A stretch of DNA of 64,000 nucleotides from the NCBI GenBank assembly GCA_900539155.1, contig UQBE01000002.1:1-64000 (forward strand). Reading direction: 5' to 3'. Positions 34,021 to 43,046 of the stretch are shown here, piece by piece (positions within the stretch are counted from its first letter, which is position 1; every line of letters begins with the position of its first letter). The stretch comes from an uncultured Porphyromonas sp. (GTDB taxonomy: Bacteria; Bacteroidota; Bacteroidia; Bacteroidales; Porphyromonadaceae). Under the pieces are notes generated by a model. The model did no database searches, had not been told where the DNA came from, and saw only the letters and a list, made by a program, of their open reading frames with translations. The translations under genes were made by a program, and so were the position numbers.

Positions 34021-35016
34021 ATGGAACGAGTCGTCAGCGGTATCAGACCTACCGGTCATTTGCACATAGGCAACTACTACGGGGCTATGCGTAGCTTCCT
34101 CGAGATGCAGGAGCAGTATGATTGCTACTTCTTCATCGCTGACTGGCACTCGCTCACCACGCATCCACACCCGGGGGACATCGTGCAGGATACGGACACA
34201 ATCCTCGCTGAGTATCTCGCCTGTGGTCTCGACCCGAATAAGGTGGTGCTCTACCGTCAGAGCGATGTGCCTGAGGTGCTGGAGCTATACCTTTACTTGA
34301 ATATGAACGCCTATCTGGGCGAGCTACAGCGTACCACCACCTTTAAGGAGAAGGCGCGCAAGCAACCGGACAATGTCAATGCCGGTCTGCTCACCTACCC
34401 GACGCTGATGGCTGCGGACATCTTACTGCAGCGTGCCGTCAAGGTGCCTGTGGGTAAGGACCAGGAGCAAAATATGGAGATGGCGCGTCGCTTCGCCCGC
34501 CGCTTTAACACGATCTACGACGTGGAGTACTTCACAGAGCCAGCCTCGTGGACCGCTATGTCTAAGCCGATCAAAGTGCCGGGACTCGACGGCTCGGGCA
34601 AGATGGGCAAGAGTGAGGGCAATGCAATCTATCTCTATGAGGATGACAAGTCTATCACCAAGAAGGTGATGCGCGCTGTGACAGATGCGGGCCCTACGGA
34701 GCCAAACAGCAAGCCCTCGGAGCCAGTGGAGAATCTTTTCACCATTATGGATTTGGTCTCTGCGCCTGAGACGGTGGCACACTTTCGCCAGTGCTATGCG
34801 GACTGCTCCATACGCTACGGCGATCTGAAGAAGCAGCTAGCAGCCGATTTGCTTACTGCTATAGCTCCTATCCGTGAACGAATCCTCGAGCTCTCCAGCG
34901 ACAAGGAGCAGCTACACCGAGTAGCTACTGAGGGTGCAATGAAAGCACGGGAGAGTGCTCGCCAGACCATCGAGGAGGTGCGTGAGATCATTGGCTTTGC
35001 TCCGACACTCCGATAA
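34021..35016 (+). CDS. trpS: tryptophanyl-tRNA synthetase
   Basis: This class I synthetase charges tRNA-Trp. ATG 34021 gives 331 residues, normal for TrpS; the longer frame upstream would cross the -7 box. It has HIGN (15-18) and KMGKS (194-198), plus GKDQEQNMEMARRFA in the active-site region. It heads a plus-strand run of ten closely spaced genes; heptad repeats separate it from the next one. Confidence 0.97.
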   Translation: MERVVSGIRPTGHLHIGNYYGAMRSFLEMQEQYDCYFFIADWHSLTTHPHPGDIVQDTDTILAEYLACGLDPNKVVLYRQSDVPEVLELYLYLNMNAYLGELQRTTTFKEKARKQPDNVNAGLLTYPTLMAADILLQRAVKVPVGKDQEQNMEMARRFARRFNTIYDVEYFTEPASWTAMSKPIKVPGLDGSGKMGKSEGNAIYLYEDDKSITKKVMRAVTDAGPTEPNSKPSEPVENLFTIMDLVSAPETVAHFRQCYADCSIRYGDLKKQLAADLLTAIAPIRERILELSSDKEQLHRVATEGAMKARESARQTIEEVREIIGFAPTLR

Positions 35017-35018
35017 CT

Positions 35019-35053
35019 CTCCACTAACTACTAACCACTAACTACTAATTACT
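35019..35053. repeat. CCACTAA heptad array between trpS and the DUF3127 gene
   Basis: About five heptads of the type CCACTAA/CTACTAA lie from the trpS stop to just before the ribosome-binding region of the next gene. Confidence 0.85.
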
Positions 35054-35065
35054 TATAAACTAGAT

Positions 35066-35545
35066 ATGGACAGCAACAATAACCGCCCGAACCAACTAAT
35101 CATGAGAGGTACCGTCATACGCATCCTGCCTGTGCAGGAGGGTGTGAGCAAGGCGGGCAACGCTTGGCGCAAGGGTGCCTTTGTCATAGAGACTGATGGT
35201 CAGTACCCACGCACGGTCTGCTTCAACATTTGGAATAACCGCATCGACGACTTCGCCGTCAAGGAGGGCGACCTGGTTGACGTGCGCTTTGACGTGGAGA
35301 GCCGTGAGTATATGGAGCGCTGGTACACAGACGTGACCGCCTACAGTATCTCCAAGGTGGATGAGACGGCAGCCGCTCCAGAGGCTGACCCCTTTGCCGG
35401 CAAAGCTCCCTACGTAGAGGGTGGCGCAGCATCAGCTCCTAGCACGGGCTTCGCTTCGCAAGCTCCTGAGGTGGGGACACAGAATCAGTTTGGTGGCTCC
35501 TTTGACCCATCTGCTGGCGACAACGCTGACGACCTCCCCTTCTAA
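35066..35545 (+). CDS. DUF3127 OB-fold protein with SSB-like acidic tail
   Basis: The 159-residue protein has an N-terminal DUF3127-like domain (about 10-105: MRGTVIRILPVQEG, FVIETDGQYPRTVCFNIWN, GDLVDVRFDVESREY) of OB-fold type. A Gly/Ala/Pro-rich disordered linker follows and it ends in DNADDLPF. The ending closely resembles the DDDIPF tip by which single-strand DNA-binding proteins recruit partners. A single-strand nucleic acid-binding role is inference. It lies 22 nt before rlmH. Confidence 0.8.
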   Translation: MDSNNNRPNQLIMRGTVIRILPVQEGVSKAGNAWRKGAFVIETDGQYPRTVCFNIWNNRIDDFAVKEGDLVDVRFDVESREYMERWYTDVTAYSISKVDETAAAPEADPFAGKAPYVEGGAASAPSTGFASQAPEVGTQNQFGGSFDPSAGDNADDLPF

Positions 35546-35567
35546 GGACTAGCTCTATTCCTATCGT

Positions 35568-36047
35568 ATGCGTACGACACTCCTCGTAGTGGGTGAGACC
35601 TCTTCGCCAGAGCTACACCGTCTCATTGAGGAGTATCGGCAGCGCATCGGGGGGTATATACCCTTTGACCTAGAGGTCTTGCCCGACCCTAAGCGACGCA
35701 AGCAGCAAGCCTCCATAGCAAATCAGCAGGCTGCGACCTGCGAGGCGATAGAGTCGGTGATTGCTCCGAGCGACCTTGTGGTCCTACTGGATGAGCGTGG
35801 TAAGGAGTACACGAGCCGTCAGTGGGCCGAGCAGTTGCAGCGCTACATGAATAGTGGCGCCAAGCGACTACTACTGGTGGTGGGTGGCCCCTACGGCTTC
35901 ACGCCTGACTTCAAGCAGCGCTACGGACAGCAGGCTTGGTCGCTCAGTCGCTTGACACTGACGCATGAGATGGTACGTCTCTTTGCCGTCGAGCAGATCT
36001 ACCGAGCCTGCACGATACTACGAGGAGAGCCGTACCATCACGACTAA
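35568..36047 (+). CDS. rlmH: 23S rRNA (pseudouridine-1915-N3)-methyltransferase
   Basis: This small SPOUT methyltransferase modifies pseudouridine 1915 of 23S rRNA on the assembled ribosome. The 159 residues are the expected length. LDERGKEYTSRQWAE, LLVVGGPYGF (the SAM knot) and LSRLTLTHEMVRLFAVEQIYRA are diagnostic. The C-terminal YHHD matches the usual PYHHE-type end. Confidence 0.95.
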   Translation: MRTTLLVVGETSSPELHRLIEEYRQRIGGYIPFDLEVLPDPKRRKQQASIANQQAATCEAIESVIAPSDLVVLLDERGKEYTSRQWAEQLQRYMNSGAKRLLLVVGGPYGFTPDFKQRYGQQAWSLSRLTLTHEMVRLFAVEQIYRACTILRGEPYHHD

Positions 36048-36064
36048 ATTATAGTTCCAATCAC

Positions 36065-36418
36065 ATGATACCATTCTTTGAAGAGGCAGACGTAGCGGTC
36101 ACAATCTGTGACCGTGAGGGGCGCATTATAGAGATGAACGAGCAGTCGCGCCAAGTCAATCTCAAGCCAGGGCAGAGCTTAATCGGCAAGAATGTCCTCG
36201 ACTGCCATCCGGAGCCAGCACGCTCGATGCTAGCCAAGATGATGGAGCACCAGACGAAGCATGTCTACACCATCACAAAGGGCGACAAGAAGAAGCTCAT
36301 CTACCAGATTCCTTGGTATGAAAATGGGGAGTACGCTGGCTTTATGGAGCTATCGATGATTATCCCCCACGAGATGGCGCACTACGTCCGTCAGGTGCCA
36401 CCGGAAAAGAAAGCTTAG
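36065..36418 (+). CDS. single-domain PAS protein
   Basis: The 117 residues are essentially one PAS domain: VAVTICDREGRIIEMNEQS, IGKNVLDCHPEPARSML, then two strands (IYQIPWYENGEYAGFMELSM). There is no output domain, so it may act as a binding or sensory partner. A conserved Cys-His pair (DCHPE) could bind a ligand such as haem or metal (guess). It is 3 nt before the small membrane protein gene and probably co-translated with it. Confidence 0.78.
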   Translation: MIPFFEEADVAVTICDREGRIIEMNEQSRQVNLKPGQSLIGKNVLDCHPEPARSMLAKMMEHQTKHVYTITKGDKKKLIYQIPWYENGEYAGFMELSMIIPHEMAHYVRQVPPEKKA

Positions 36419-36421
36419 CGT

Positions 36422-36655
36422 ATGTTTCGTAGAGACCGCCTGAAGATTTACTTCCTCCTCATCTGGTGGATTGCCCTCAACGTATGGGTCTGGATCCTGC
36501 AGCGCACCCCCTTTGACTGGATTCGTGTCGGCTCTAGTGTCGGCACGCTTGTGGTGATAGGGCTCCTCGCCTGGATATGGCATCGGCGCTACCGTACCGA
36601 GCTGGAGCGTCGTGCTCTAGAGTCATCAGAGGAGCCGGAGGACTCGGTGAGGTAG
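36422..36655 (+). CDS. small two-helix membrane protein
   Basis: This 77-residue protein has two predicted membrane helices (about 9-27 and 38-55) and charged ends. It is not recognised. Its start follows the PAS gene stop by 3 nt, suggesting a linked role, perhaps as membrane anchor. Confidence rests on the operon position and hydrophobic pattern. Confidence 0.65.
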   Translation: MFRRDRLKIYFLLIWWIALNVWVWILQRTPFDWIRVGSSVGTLVVIGLLAWIWHRRYRTELERRALESSEEPEDSVR

Positions 36656-36691
36656 TCTCGGCTACTACATACGCGCACCCTATATATTATA

Positions 36692-37648
36692 ATGTATCGT
36701 CTGCTGGGAAGTATGCCTCATCTGCTCACACCAATACGCTGTACACCGCAATACTATCATAAGATATGGGGTGGCGGTCGTCTTGCCCCTACAGGAGGGG
36801 ACAAGCATATCGGCGAGGTGTGGCTCCTCTCGGCACTCGCAGGGCAGGAGACGCCCACAGAGGGGGACGACTACGAGGGAGCTTCGCTGGATGCCCTGGT
36901 GACGCGCTATGGTGACCGCCTATTGGGGCGAGGACAGACGGCACGATGCGGTGGAGCTTTCCCCTTATTGATTAAACTATTGGACGCCAAGACTGACCTA
37001 TCGGTGCAGGTGCACCCATCGCCCGATGAGGGTGGCAAGGATGAGATATGGTACTTTCTAGAGACGGAGCCGACGAGCCACATCTGTCTCGGGCTGACGG
37101 AGCCGATGACCGCTGACGCACTGCGTACTGTCATCGAGCGTGGTGATCTGATGCACTACCTGCACTGGGAGCCTGTGAGACCAGGTGAGGCGATAGCTCT
37201 ACCGGCTGGCACAATCCACGCACTCGGTGCTGGCTCGATGCTTATCGAGGTGCAAGACACGAGCGATACGACCTATCGTCTCTACGACTATGACCGAGTG
37301 GATGACAGCGGTACCAGACGGACGCTACACATCGAGGAGGCACTCCGTAGTGCTACGCTAGAGCCACATAGGCTGGATGCGCGACACTTGCCCTTAGGGA
37401 CACCACGTTTCGTCTGTCGCGAACTGGTGGTTACGCGAGAGGCTCCTCAGACGATTACGACGGATGGCACAAGCTGTGCAATCCTTGTGGGCATCTCAGG
37501 AAGTATCGAACTAGGCGGAGATAGTGCTGAGCCGTGGCAACTAGCTCCTCACGAAGCATTACTGCTCCCCGCCGAGACGCTCCCGATGCAGGTAGCCTCG
37601 GGCGAGGGCAAAGCATTGATGATAACCTTAACGCCAACAGAGCTATGA
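36692..37648 (+). CDS. manA: class I mannose-6-phosphate isomerase
   Basis: This zinc enzyme interconverts mannose 6-phosphate and fructose 6-phosphate for glycan precursors. The 318 residues show the KIWGGGRL start of the cupin, zinc-binding QVHPSPDEGGKDEIWY, and ALPAGTIHALGAG. It is a short, bacterial-type enzyme. ATG 36713 (MPHLLTP) is an alternative start. It overlaps the next gene by 4 nt. Confidence 0.92.
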   Translation: MYRLLGSMPHLLTPIRCTPQYYHKIWGGGRLAPTGGDKHIGEVWLLSALAGQETPTEGDDYEGASLDALVTRYGDRLLGRGQTARCGGAFPLLIKLLDAKTDLSVQVHPSPDEGGKDEIWYFLETEPTSHICLGLTEPMTADALRTVIERGDLMHYLHWEPVRPGEAIALPAGTIHALGAGSMLIEVQDTSDTTYRLYDYDRVDDSGTRRTLHIEEALRSATLEPHRLDARHLPLGTPRFVCRELVVTREAPQTITTDGTSCAILVGISGSIELGGDSAEPWQLAPHEALLLPAETLPMQVASGEGKALMITLTPTEL

Positions 37649-38256
37649 TACAGATTGACGACAAGGTGGTGAGCTTCGAGATTCTTGAGGAGTACTTCGC
37701 CTGTGACTACGCCGTATGCCGTGGAGCTTGTTGCGTGCATGGCGATGCGGGTCCTCCTGCTACAGAGCGTGAGTGCCAGAGCTACCGACGTCATCTGTCA
37801 CTCCTCGAGCCACATCTGGCGCCTGAAGCGTGCGAGCTACTCCATCATCAGGGGGTGAGCTACATAGATATGACTGGTGAGCGGGTGCTCTCGGTGGTCA
37901 ACGATGAGAACTGCGCTTTCACCCTTCATCCGACGCCCCCCGAGGGGGTGCGCTGCGCCATCGAGTGGTATGCCTCGACTCATCCCGAGGTGCAGCTAGA
38001 GAAGCCGATTAGCTGTCGACTCTACCCTATCCGTGTACGTCAGTTCAAGTACTTCTCCTCCCTACACTACGACCGCTGGGACATCTGTCAGGCGGCGGTG
38101 GAGCGGGGACGCAAGCTCGGTATCAAGGTCTATCAGTTCGTTCGTGAGCCGCTGATAGCCGCCTTTGGGTCACATTTTTACGATCAGCTCGTCGAGGCGG
38201 ACAAGCTACTCCAGGAAGCGCGGCGCAAAGAAGCGGAGAGTCAAGCCAAGAATTGA
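37645..38256 (+). CDS. DUF3109 Cys-rich protein
   Basis: This 203-residue cytosolic protein is of the DUF3109 family, found in many Bacteroidetes. ATG 37645 overlaps the manA stop (ATGA). The N-terminal CDYAVCRGACCVHGDAG cluster, plus later NENCAF, RCAIE, ISCRLYPIRV and DICQAA cysteines, resemble the YkgJ-type zinc/iron-binding cysteine proteins. Metal or cluster binding is likely; the function is unknown. Confidence 0.78.
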   Translation: MIQIDDKVVSFEILEEYFACDYAVCRGACCVHGDAGPPATERECQSYRRHLSLLEPHLAPEACELLHHQGVSYIDMTGERVLSVVNDENCAFTLHPTPPEGVRCAIEWYASTHPEVQLEKPISCRLYPIRVRQFKYFSSLHYDRWDICQAAVERGRKLGIKVYQFVREPLIAAFGSHFYDQLVEADKLLQEARRKEAESQAKN

Positions 38257-38278
38257 TAGGCTGGCTGTAATATAATTT

Positions 38279-39649
38279 ATGAGAAGGAATCATCTCTACC
38301 GTAGCTTCGGGCTACTAATCGTTGGTGGTCTGCTGGCGTATGGACTCTCGGAGCTCCTCGTATCTGTGGGACCCATCGCTGGTTATCGCGTCAAGGAGTT
38401 TAATCCGCTGAGCGATCTTCTCGATACGACAGCGGCCCAGTCGTCGGAGACGCTCTCGATACCGTTGCAGATACCGGACGATACGACTACTCAGTCTCTT
38501 CTTCCCGTAGACTCTACGCGTAGTGAGGTCGTCACAGCAGACACGCTACCTCCACTAGAGCTTTCGGAGCGTCTGATGGACTACTCCGAGGGGCAGAGCG
38601 CGTTGCGTCGCTTGCGTGCAGCACTACGGGAGGGGCACTCGCGGGCGGTACGTATTGCGTTCGTCGGGGACTCCTTTATAGAGGGTGACATCTTGGTGGA
38701 TCCCTTTCGCAAAGCTCTCCAGCAGACCTATGGAGGAGGTGGTGTGGGCTACGTGCCACTCACCTCGCCCGTGGCTCGCTTTAGGCAAAGCATCCAGCAG
38801 CGCTTCGAGGGAGCTTGGCAGGAGACCTCAGCCAATAAGAGTAAGTCCCGCACCCTCTTTACACTGGCTGAAACCTTTGCGACAGCTACAGCTACAGCCT
38901 CCACAAGCTACAAGCTCAAGAGTGCCACCGACCGTGTGACGCTCCACTACGTCAGCGACACGATTCCTGTGGCGATTTCCTACAGTATCAACGGAGGTGA
39001 TCAGCAACGTGTCGAGCTACCTGCCAGCTATGGCGCACTGACGGAGTACACCTTCCCGCACGGTGCGGTCAAGCAGCTCGAGCTAGCTACGGAGGGGAGC
39101 GATGGCGCACGCTTCTATGGCGTCTGCTTCGACGGAGCGACGGGCGTCGCCGTGGACAACTATAGTTTGAGAGGCTCCTCTGGTGCGAAGCTCAATGCCG
39201 TATCTTCAGCCTTGACAGCGCAACTCTCACGCTTCCGTCCCTATGACCTGATTATCCTCTCCTATGGGCTTAACGTGGTGAGTGCTCAGGATAATGACGA
39301 TAGCTACGACTGGTACTACGCTGCTATGGCTAAGAGCATCGAGCATATCCAGCAACTCTACCCGAACGCCACCATCCTACTCATGTCGCTCTCTGACCGC
39401 GCCACGCTACGTGAGGGCGAGATTCATCCGCTCAATGGGGTGGCTCGTGTGCTGCGTCTGCAGCATCGCTTGGCGCAGCGCTACGGGCTTCTCTTCTGGA
39501 ATACGCATGAAGCGATGGCTTCGCTGGGTGGCATCAAAGGCTTTGTGGACAAAGGATGGGCCGCAAAAGACTACACTCATATCTCTATGGCGGGTGGGCG
39601 GCAGCTCGCTAAGTTGCTCACTGCAGATTTGATTGGTGATGAAGAGTAG
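38279..39649 (+). CDS. SGNH/GDSL hydrolase, membrane-anchored
   Basis: This 456-residue protein has an N-terminal membrane helix (about 8-30), a Ser/Thr/Asp-rich linker, and an SGNH domain: block I FVGDSF (Ser132), block III-like ILSYGLN, and block V DYTHISMAGG (Asp/His). It is probably a periplasmic acetyl-esterase or acetyltransferase acting on a surface polysaccharide or peptidoglycan. Its end overlaps the start of a second SGNH gene by 11 nt, and an MBOAT gene follows. The arrangement resembles alginate (AlgI/AlgJ/AlgX) or PatA/PatB O-acetylation sets. Confidence 0.85.
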   Translation: MRRNHLYRSFGLLIVGGLLAYGLSELLVSVGPIAGYRVKEFNPLSDLLDTTAAQSSETLSIPLQIPDDTTTQSLLPVDSTRSEVVTADTLPPLELSERLMDYSEGQSALRRLRAALREGHSRAVRIAFVGDSFIEGDILVDPFRKALQQTYGGGGVGYVPLTSPVARFRQSIQQRFEGAWQETSANKSKSRTLFTLAETFATATATASTSYKLKSATDRVTLHYVSDTIPVAISYSINGGDQQRVELPASYGALTEYTFPHGAVKQLELATEGSDGARFYGVCFDGATGVAVDNYSLRGSSGAKLNAVSSALTAQLSRFRPYDLIILSYGLNVVSAQDNDDSYDWYYAAMAKSIEHIQQLYPNATILLMSLSDRATLREGEIHPLNGVARVLRLQHRLAQRYGLLFWNTHEAMASLGGIKGFVDKGWAAKDYTHISMAGGRQLAKLLTADLIGDEE

Positions 39650-40880
39650 TCGGTTGATACGCATCTGTTGTGTCGTCATAGGGAGCTTACTCCTTATGGC
39701 GCAGACGCTTATGGCACAGCGGTCTGCACCACAGCTCGTAGCTCCCGAGGGTTACCTCGATAAGTTTTGGTCCGCTTGTGACGAGGCTAAGGCAACTGGG
39801 CAGACCGTCTCGATCATTCACCTAGGCGACTCGCACATACAGGCGGGACACTTTACTATGCCGATCCGTCAATCCTTTACGCAGCGTTGGGGAAATGGCG
39901 GGCTCGGCTGGGTCGGTCCTTTTCGCCTGTTGGGTACCAATCCCCCCATTCATACTGTGATACGAGCCTCCTCTGCTGGCACGTCGGGCGTTAAGATTAC
40001 CCAGAGAGACTACGATCGGGAGAGTCCTACGGGTATGGTGCTACAGACGAGTGCCAATCGTGCCGTCACTTATACGCTACAATGCGGCGGAGGACAAACA
40101 TTCGACCGCATCGTCATCTACCGCAAGCGGGGGACGCAACCTTTCACCTTGTCTGGTGGTAGCTCCAGCGAGATCGCTCACGACACTTTGACCACCGAGC
40201 AGATCGTCACCGACACGCTCCTCGTGGGGCGCTACGTAAGCTCGGCACAGGTGACCGCTCCCGCCTCGTCCGTCTGGTATGGCGCTAGCCTGGAGCGTAG
40301 TAGCGGCGGCGCGCTCGTCCATACGATTGGTTACAACGGTGCTACCTACTACACTTACAGCAAGGGGAGCTTCACCAGTTCCGTCGCAACCCTGCGTCCT
40401 CGGCTGATTATCCTTTCACTAGGGACCAATGAGTCGCTCGCTCGACAGTTTGACCGCAACAACTTTGGCGCGGAGATCGCTCGTCTGGTACGCAGGCTTC
40501 AAGCGAGCAATCCCGACTGCGCTATCGTCCTCACCTCGCCACTCTACTGCTATCGCAAGGTTCGTGTGCGTCAGCGAGGCAAGCGTAGACGATACCGCAC
40601 TACTTACCGCGCTAATGCGAACTGCCAGCTCATTGCCGATGAACTACAGCAGCAAGCTCGGGAGCTGGGGTGTGGATATATCGACCTCTTCGCCCACTTC
40701 GGCGGAACGGCGGGTGCGACGCAGCTACTCTCTAGTGGCATCCTCTCAGGTGACCGCGTCCACCTGACCGCTGCTGGCTATAACAAAGTAGGCGAGGCGA
40801 TTGCTACCGCCCTCCAAGACGACTATAAGCAGTGGTGCCAACGCTCCCCCCACGTCACCCCTCAAGCCTCCGAAGACTAA
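39639..40880 (+). CDS. SGNH/GDSL hydrolase, secreted
   Basis: The 413-residue protein starts at ATG 39639 inside the previous gene. A signal peptide (MKSSRLIRICCVVIGSLLLM, cleavage near LMAQRS) precedes the SGNH domain: IHLGDSHIQ (Ser65), LSLGTNE and DRVHLTAAGYN (Asp/His). Between blocks I and III lies a roughly 180-residue inserted beta-rich region, likely a carbohydrate-binding module as in AlgX-like proteins (inference). It probably works with the neighbouring SGNH and MBOAT proteins. Confidence 0.85.
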   Translation: MKSSRLIRICCVVIGSLLLMAQTLMAQRSAPQLVAPEGYLDKFWSACDEAKATGQTVSIIHLGDSHIQAGHFTMPIRQSFTQRWGNGGLGWVGPFRLLGTNPPIHTVIRASSAGTSGVKITQRDYDRESPTGMVLQTSANRAVTYTLQCGGGQTFDRIVIYRKRGTQPFTLSGGSSSEIAHDTLTTEQIVTDTLLVGRYVSSAQVTAPASSVWYGASLERSSGGALVHTIGYNGATYYTYSKGSFTSSVATLRPRLIILSLGTNESLARQFDRNNFGAEIARLVRRLQASNPDCAIVLTSPLYCYRKVRVRQRGKRRRYRTTYRANANCQLIADELQQQARELGCGYIDLFAHFGGTAGATQLLSSGILSGDRVHLTAAGYNKVGEAIATALQDDYKQWCQRSPHVTPQASED

Positions 40881-40887
40881 CCTCCGT

Positions 40888-42414
40888 ATGCTCACCCCCT
40901 ATCTCTCTCGAGCAGCCGAGCTACTCACCTACGATAGCTCCGTGCCGATGCTCTTCAATAGTGGACTCTTTCTGGTCCTCTTCCTGCTCTTCCTGCCACT
41001 TTACTACCTGCTACGTAGACACACGTTGGCACGGATCATATACGTGGTCTGCTTCTCGCTCTTCTTCTACTACAAGAGCAGCGGTTACTATGCTCTCATC
41101 CTTATCTTGACAGCTACGGTTGACTTCATCATCGGGCACCTCATCGCAGCTACTCCAGAGCGCAAATTCAAGCGCCGCTGGCTCACCCTCTCCCTCTGCT
41201 TCAATCTCGGCATGCTCGGGTACTTCAAGTACACTAACTTCCTATTGGAGCTTTTTACTCCGCTCGTGCAGTGGTTCGGAGGACTGGTCGGACTCACCGA
41301 GATAAGCACGACACAGCTAGGCCCGCTCGACATCTTCCTCCCAGTCGGTATCTCCTTCTTCACCTTCCAGTCGCTCAGCTACGTCATCGACATCTATCGA
41401 GGCGAGATACGTCCGCTGAGACGCTGGGTGGACTACCTCTTTTACGTCTCCTTCTTTCCGCAGCTCGTGGCGGGTCCTATCGTTCGCGCTAAAGACTTCA
41501 TACCACAAATATATAAGCCCGTATGGGTGACCAAAAGGGAGTTTGGCGAGGGACTCTTCCTGATCCTCTCGGGACTGATCAAGAAAGCGATCATCTCCGA
41601 CTATATCTCGCTGAACTTTGTGGATCGTGTCTTCGACGCCCCAACCCTCTACAGTGGTTTCGAAAACCTTATGGCCATCTACGGCTACGCACTTCAGATT
41701 TACTGCGACTTCTCTGGTTACTCCGATATGGCTATCGGCATCGCCCTGTGGTTAGGCTTTCGCTTCAACATCAACTTCGACTCGCCCTACCGCTCCGCTA
41801 CCATCACCGAGTTCTGGCGACGCTGGCACATCTCCCTCTCCTCCTGGCTACGAGACTATCTCTACATACCGCTCGGAGGTAGTCGTCGCGGTCGGCTACG
41901 TACCTACCTCAACCTCCTGATAACGATGCTCCTCGGCGGACTGTGGCACGGAGCCAGCCTGCGCTTCATCCTCTGGGGCGGTATGCACGGTGTAGCACTC
42001 GCTCTACACAAGCTCTATATGCAAATCTGCCCGTGGGCACGCCCCGACGGAGCCTCTATGGGACGCTTCAGACGCTACCTGGGGATGTTCCTCACCTTCC
42101 ACTTCGTCTGCTTCGCCTGGATATTCTTTCGAATGCCGACGATGGAGGGCATCGGGCAAATGTTTGAGATGATACGATATGAGTTCCACCCCGAAATCAT
42201 CCCGCAGTTCCTCGAGGGCTACTGGCTCGTCGTGACGCTCATCGTGCTAGGCTTTGTGGCACACTTCATTCCGCAACGCGCCCTCCGTCCCCTCGAGCGT
42301 AGCATCAGTCGCATGCCACTCGTCGGTCAGGCACTTCTCTTTGCCCTCGTTGTGCTGCTCGTTGTCCAGTTCCAGAGCAGCGGCGTGCAGCCTTTTATCT
42401 ACTTCCAGTTCTAG
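40888..42414 (+). CDS. MBOAT-family O-acyltransferase (AlgI/PatA-like)
   Basis: This 508-residue membrane protein with about 10-12 helices has the AlgI-type core: FFPQLVAGPIVRA, FCDFSGYSDMAIGIALWLGF, FWRRWHISLSSWLRDYLYIPLGG, and the active-site His354 in GGLWHGAS. It moves acetyl groups across the inner membrane for O-acetylation of a polymer, handing them to partner SGNH proteins. The two preceding genes encode such proteins. It ends 3 nt from the convergent HAD gene. Confidence 0.92.
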   Translation: MLTPYLSRAAELLTYDSSVPMLFNSGLFLVLFLLFLPLYYLLRRHTLARIIYVVCFSLFFYYKSSGYYALILILTATVDFIIGHLIAATPERKFKRRWLTLSLCFNLGMLGYFKYTNFLLELFTPLVQWFGGLVGLTEISTTQLGPLDIFLPVGISFFTFQSLSYVIDIYRGEIRPLRRWVDYLFYVSFFPQLVAGPIVRAKDFIPQIYKPVWVTKREFGEGLFLILSGLIKKAIISDYISLNFVDRVFDAPTLYSGFENLMAIYGYALQIYCDFSGYSDMAIGIALWLGFRFNINFDSPYRSATITEFWRRWHISLSSWLRDYLYIPLGGSRRGRLRTYLNLLITMLLGGLWHGASLRFILWGGMHGVALALHKLYMQICPWARPDGASMGRFRRYLGMFLTFHFVCFAWIFFRMPTMEGIGQMFEMIRYEFHPEIIPQFLEGYWLVVTLIVLGFVAHFIPQRALRPLERSISRMPLVGQALLFALVVLLVVQFQSSGVQPFIYFQF

Positions 42415-42416
42415 GA

Positions 42417-43040
42417 TTAGTTTGCAAGGCGTGCTGAGAGAGCGGGTCGCCAATCAGTGGCATTGACCGCTAGGAGCGTCTGCAGACCCAGTGCTGCAGC
42501 AGCCTCCAGATTGGCGGTACTGTCGTCGATGAAGAGCGTATGCTCAGGTACCATCCCACTGTCCGCAATCATCTGTTCGTAGATAGCTCTGTCAGGCTTC
42601 ATCGTCTGCATCTCACAGGAGGCGTAGACCTTGTCGACGTAGTCGCTCAGCATGCGCCCCGTGGCGGGGAGGAAGTGCGGACTGTGGGCGTAAGCCATGA
42701 TGTAGGGGTTGGTGTTTGACAAAATATAAATCTTGTACTGCTCACGCAGCTGCTCTAGGTAGTCAAACTTGTACTGAGGCACGCCCTTGAGGAAAAGCAT
42801 AATCGCCTCATTAACCTCTTTATCGGTCAGAGCTGTGCCAGCGTGCTCATTGAGCCGTGCGACAAACTCCTCGCGTCCCACGAGTCCCATCTCCAGGTCG
42901 TGGAAGACACCGCGCTGTCGGTACGGGTTGAGCATTTCGTCAATATCCTGAACTCCTAGCTCACGGAAGCGTCTTAGCGACACCTCCGGCTGGAGATCCA
43001 CTAAGACGCCTCCGAAATCAAATACGAGTGTATCTATCAC
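42417..43040 (-). CDS. HAD-family hydrolase (subfamily IA)
   Basis: This 207-residue cytosolic phosphatase-like protein has motif I DFGGVLVD, motif II ILSNTN, motif III Lys in KPDRAIYEQM, and motif IV FIDDSTANLEAA. It starts with GTG (43040). The substrate is unknown; sugar phosphates or nucleotides are usual. It follows the DPP5 gene by 6 nt, so the two are probably one operon. Confidence 0.88.
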   Translation of the reverse strand: MIDTLVFDFGGVLVDLQPEVSLRRFRELGVQDIDEMLNPYRQRGVFHDLEMGLVGREEFVARLNEHAGTALTDKEVNEAIMLFLKGVPQYKFDYLEQLREQYKIYILSNTNPYIMAYAHSPHFLPATGRMLSDYVDKVYASCEMQTMKPDRAIYEQMIADSGMVPEHTLFIDDSTANLEAAAALGLQTLLAVNATDWRPALSARLAN

Positions 43041-43046
43041 GGTCTC

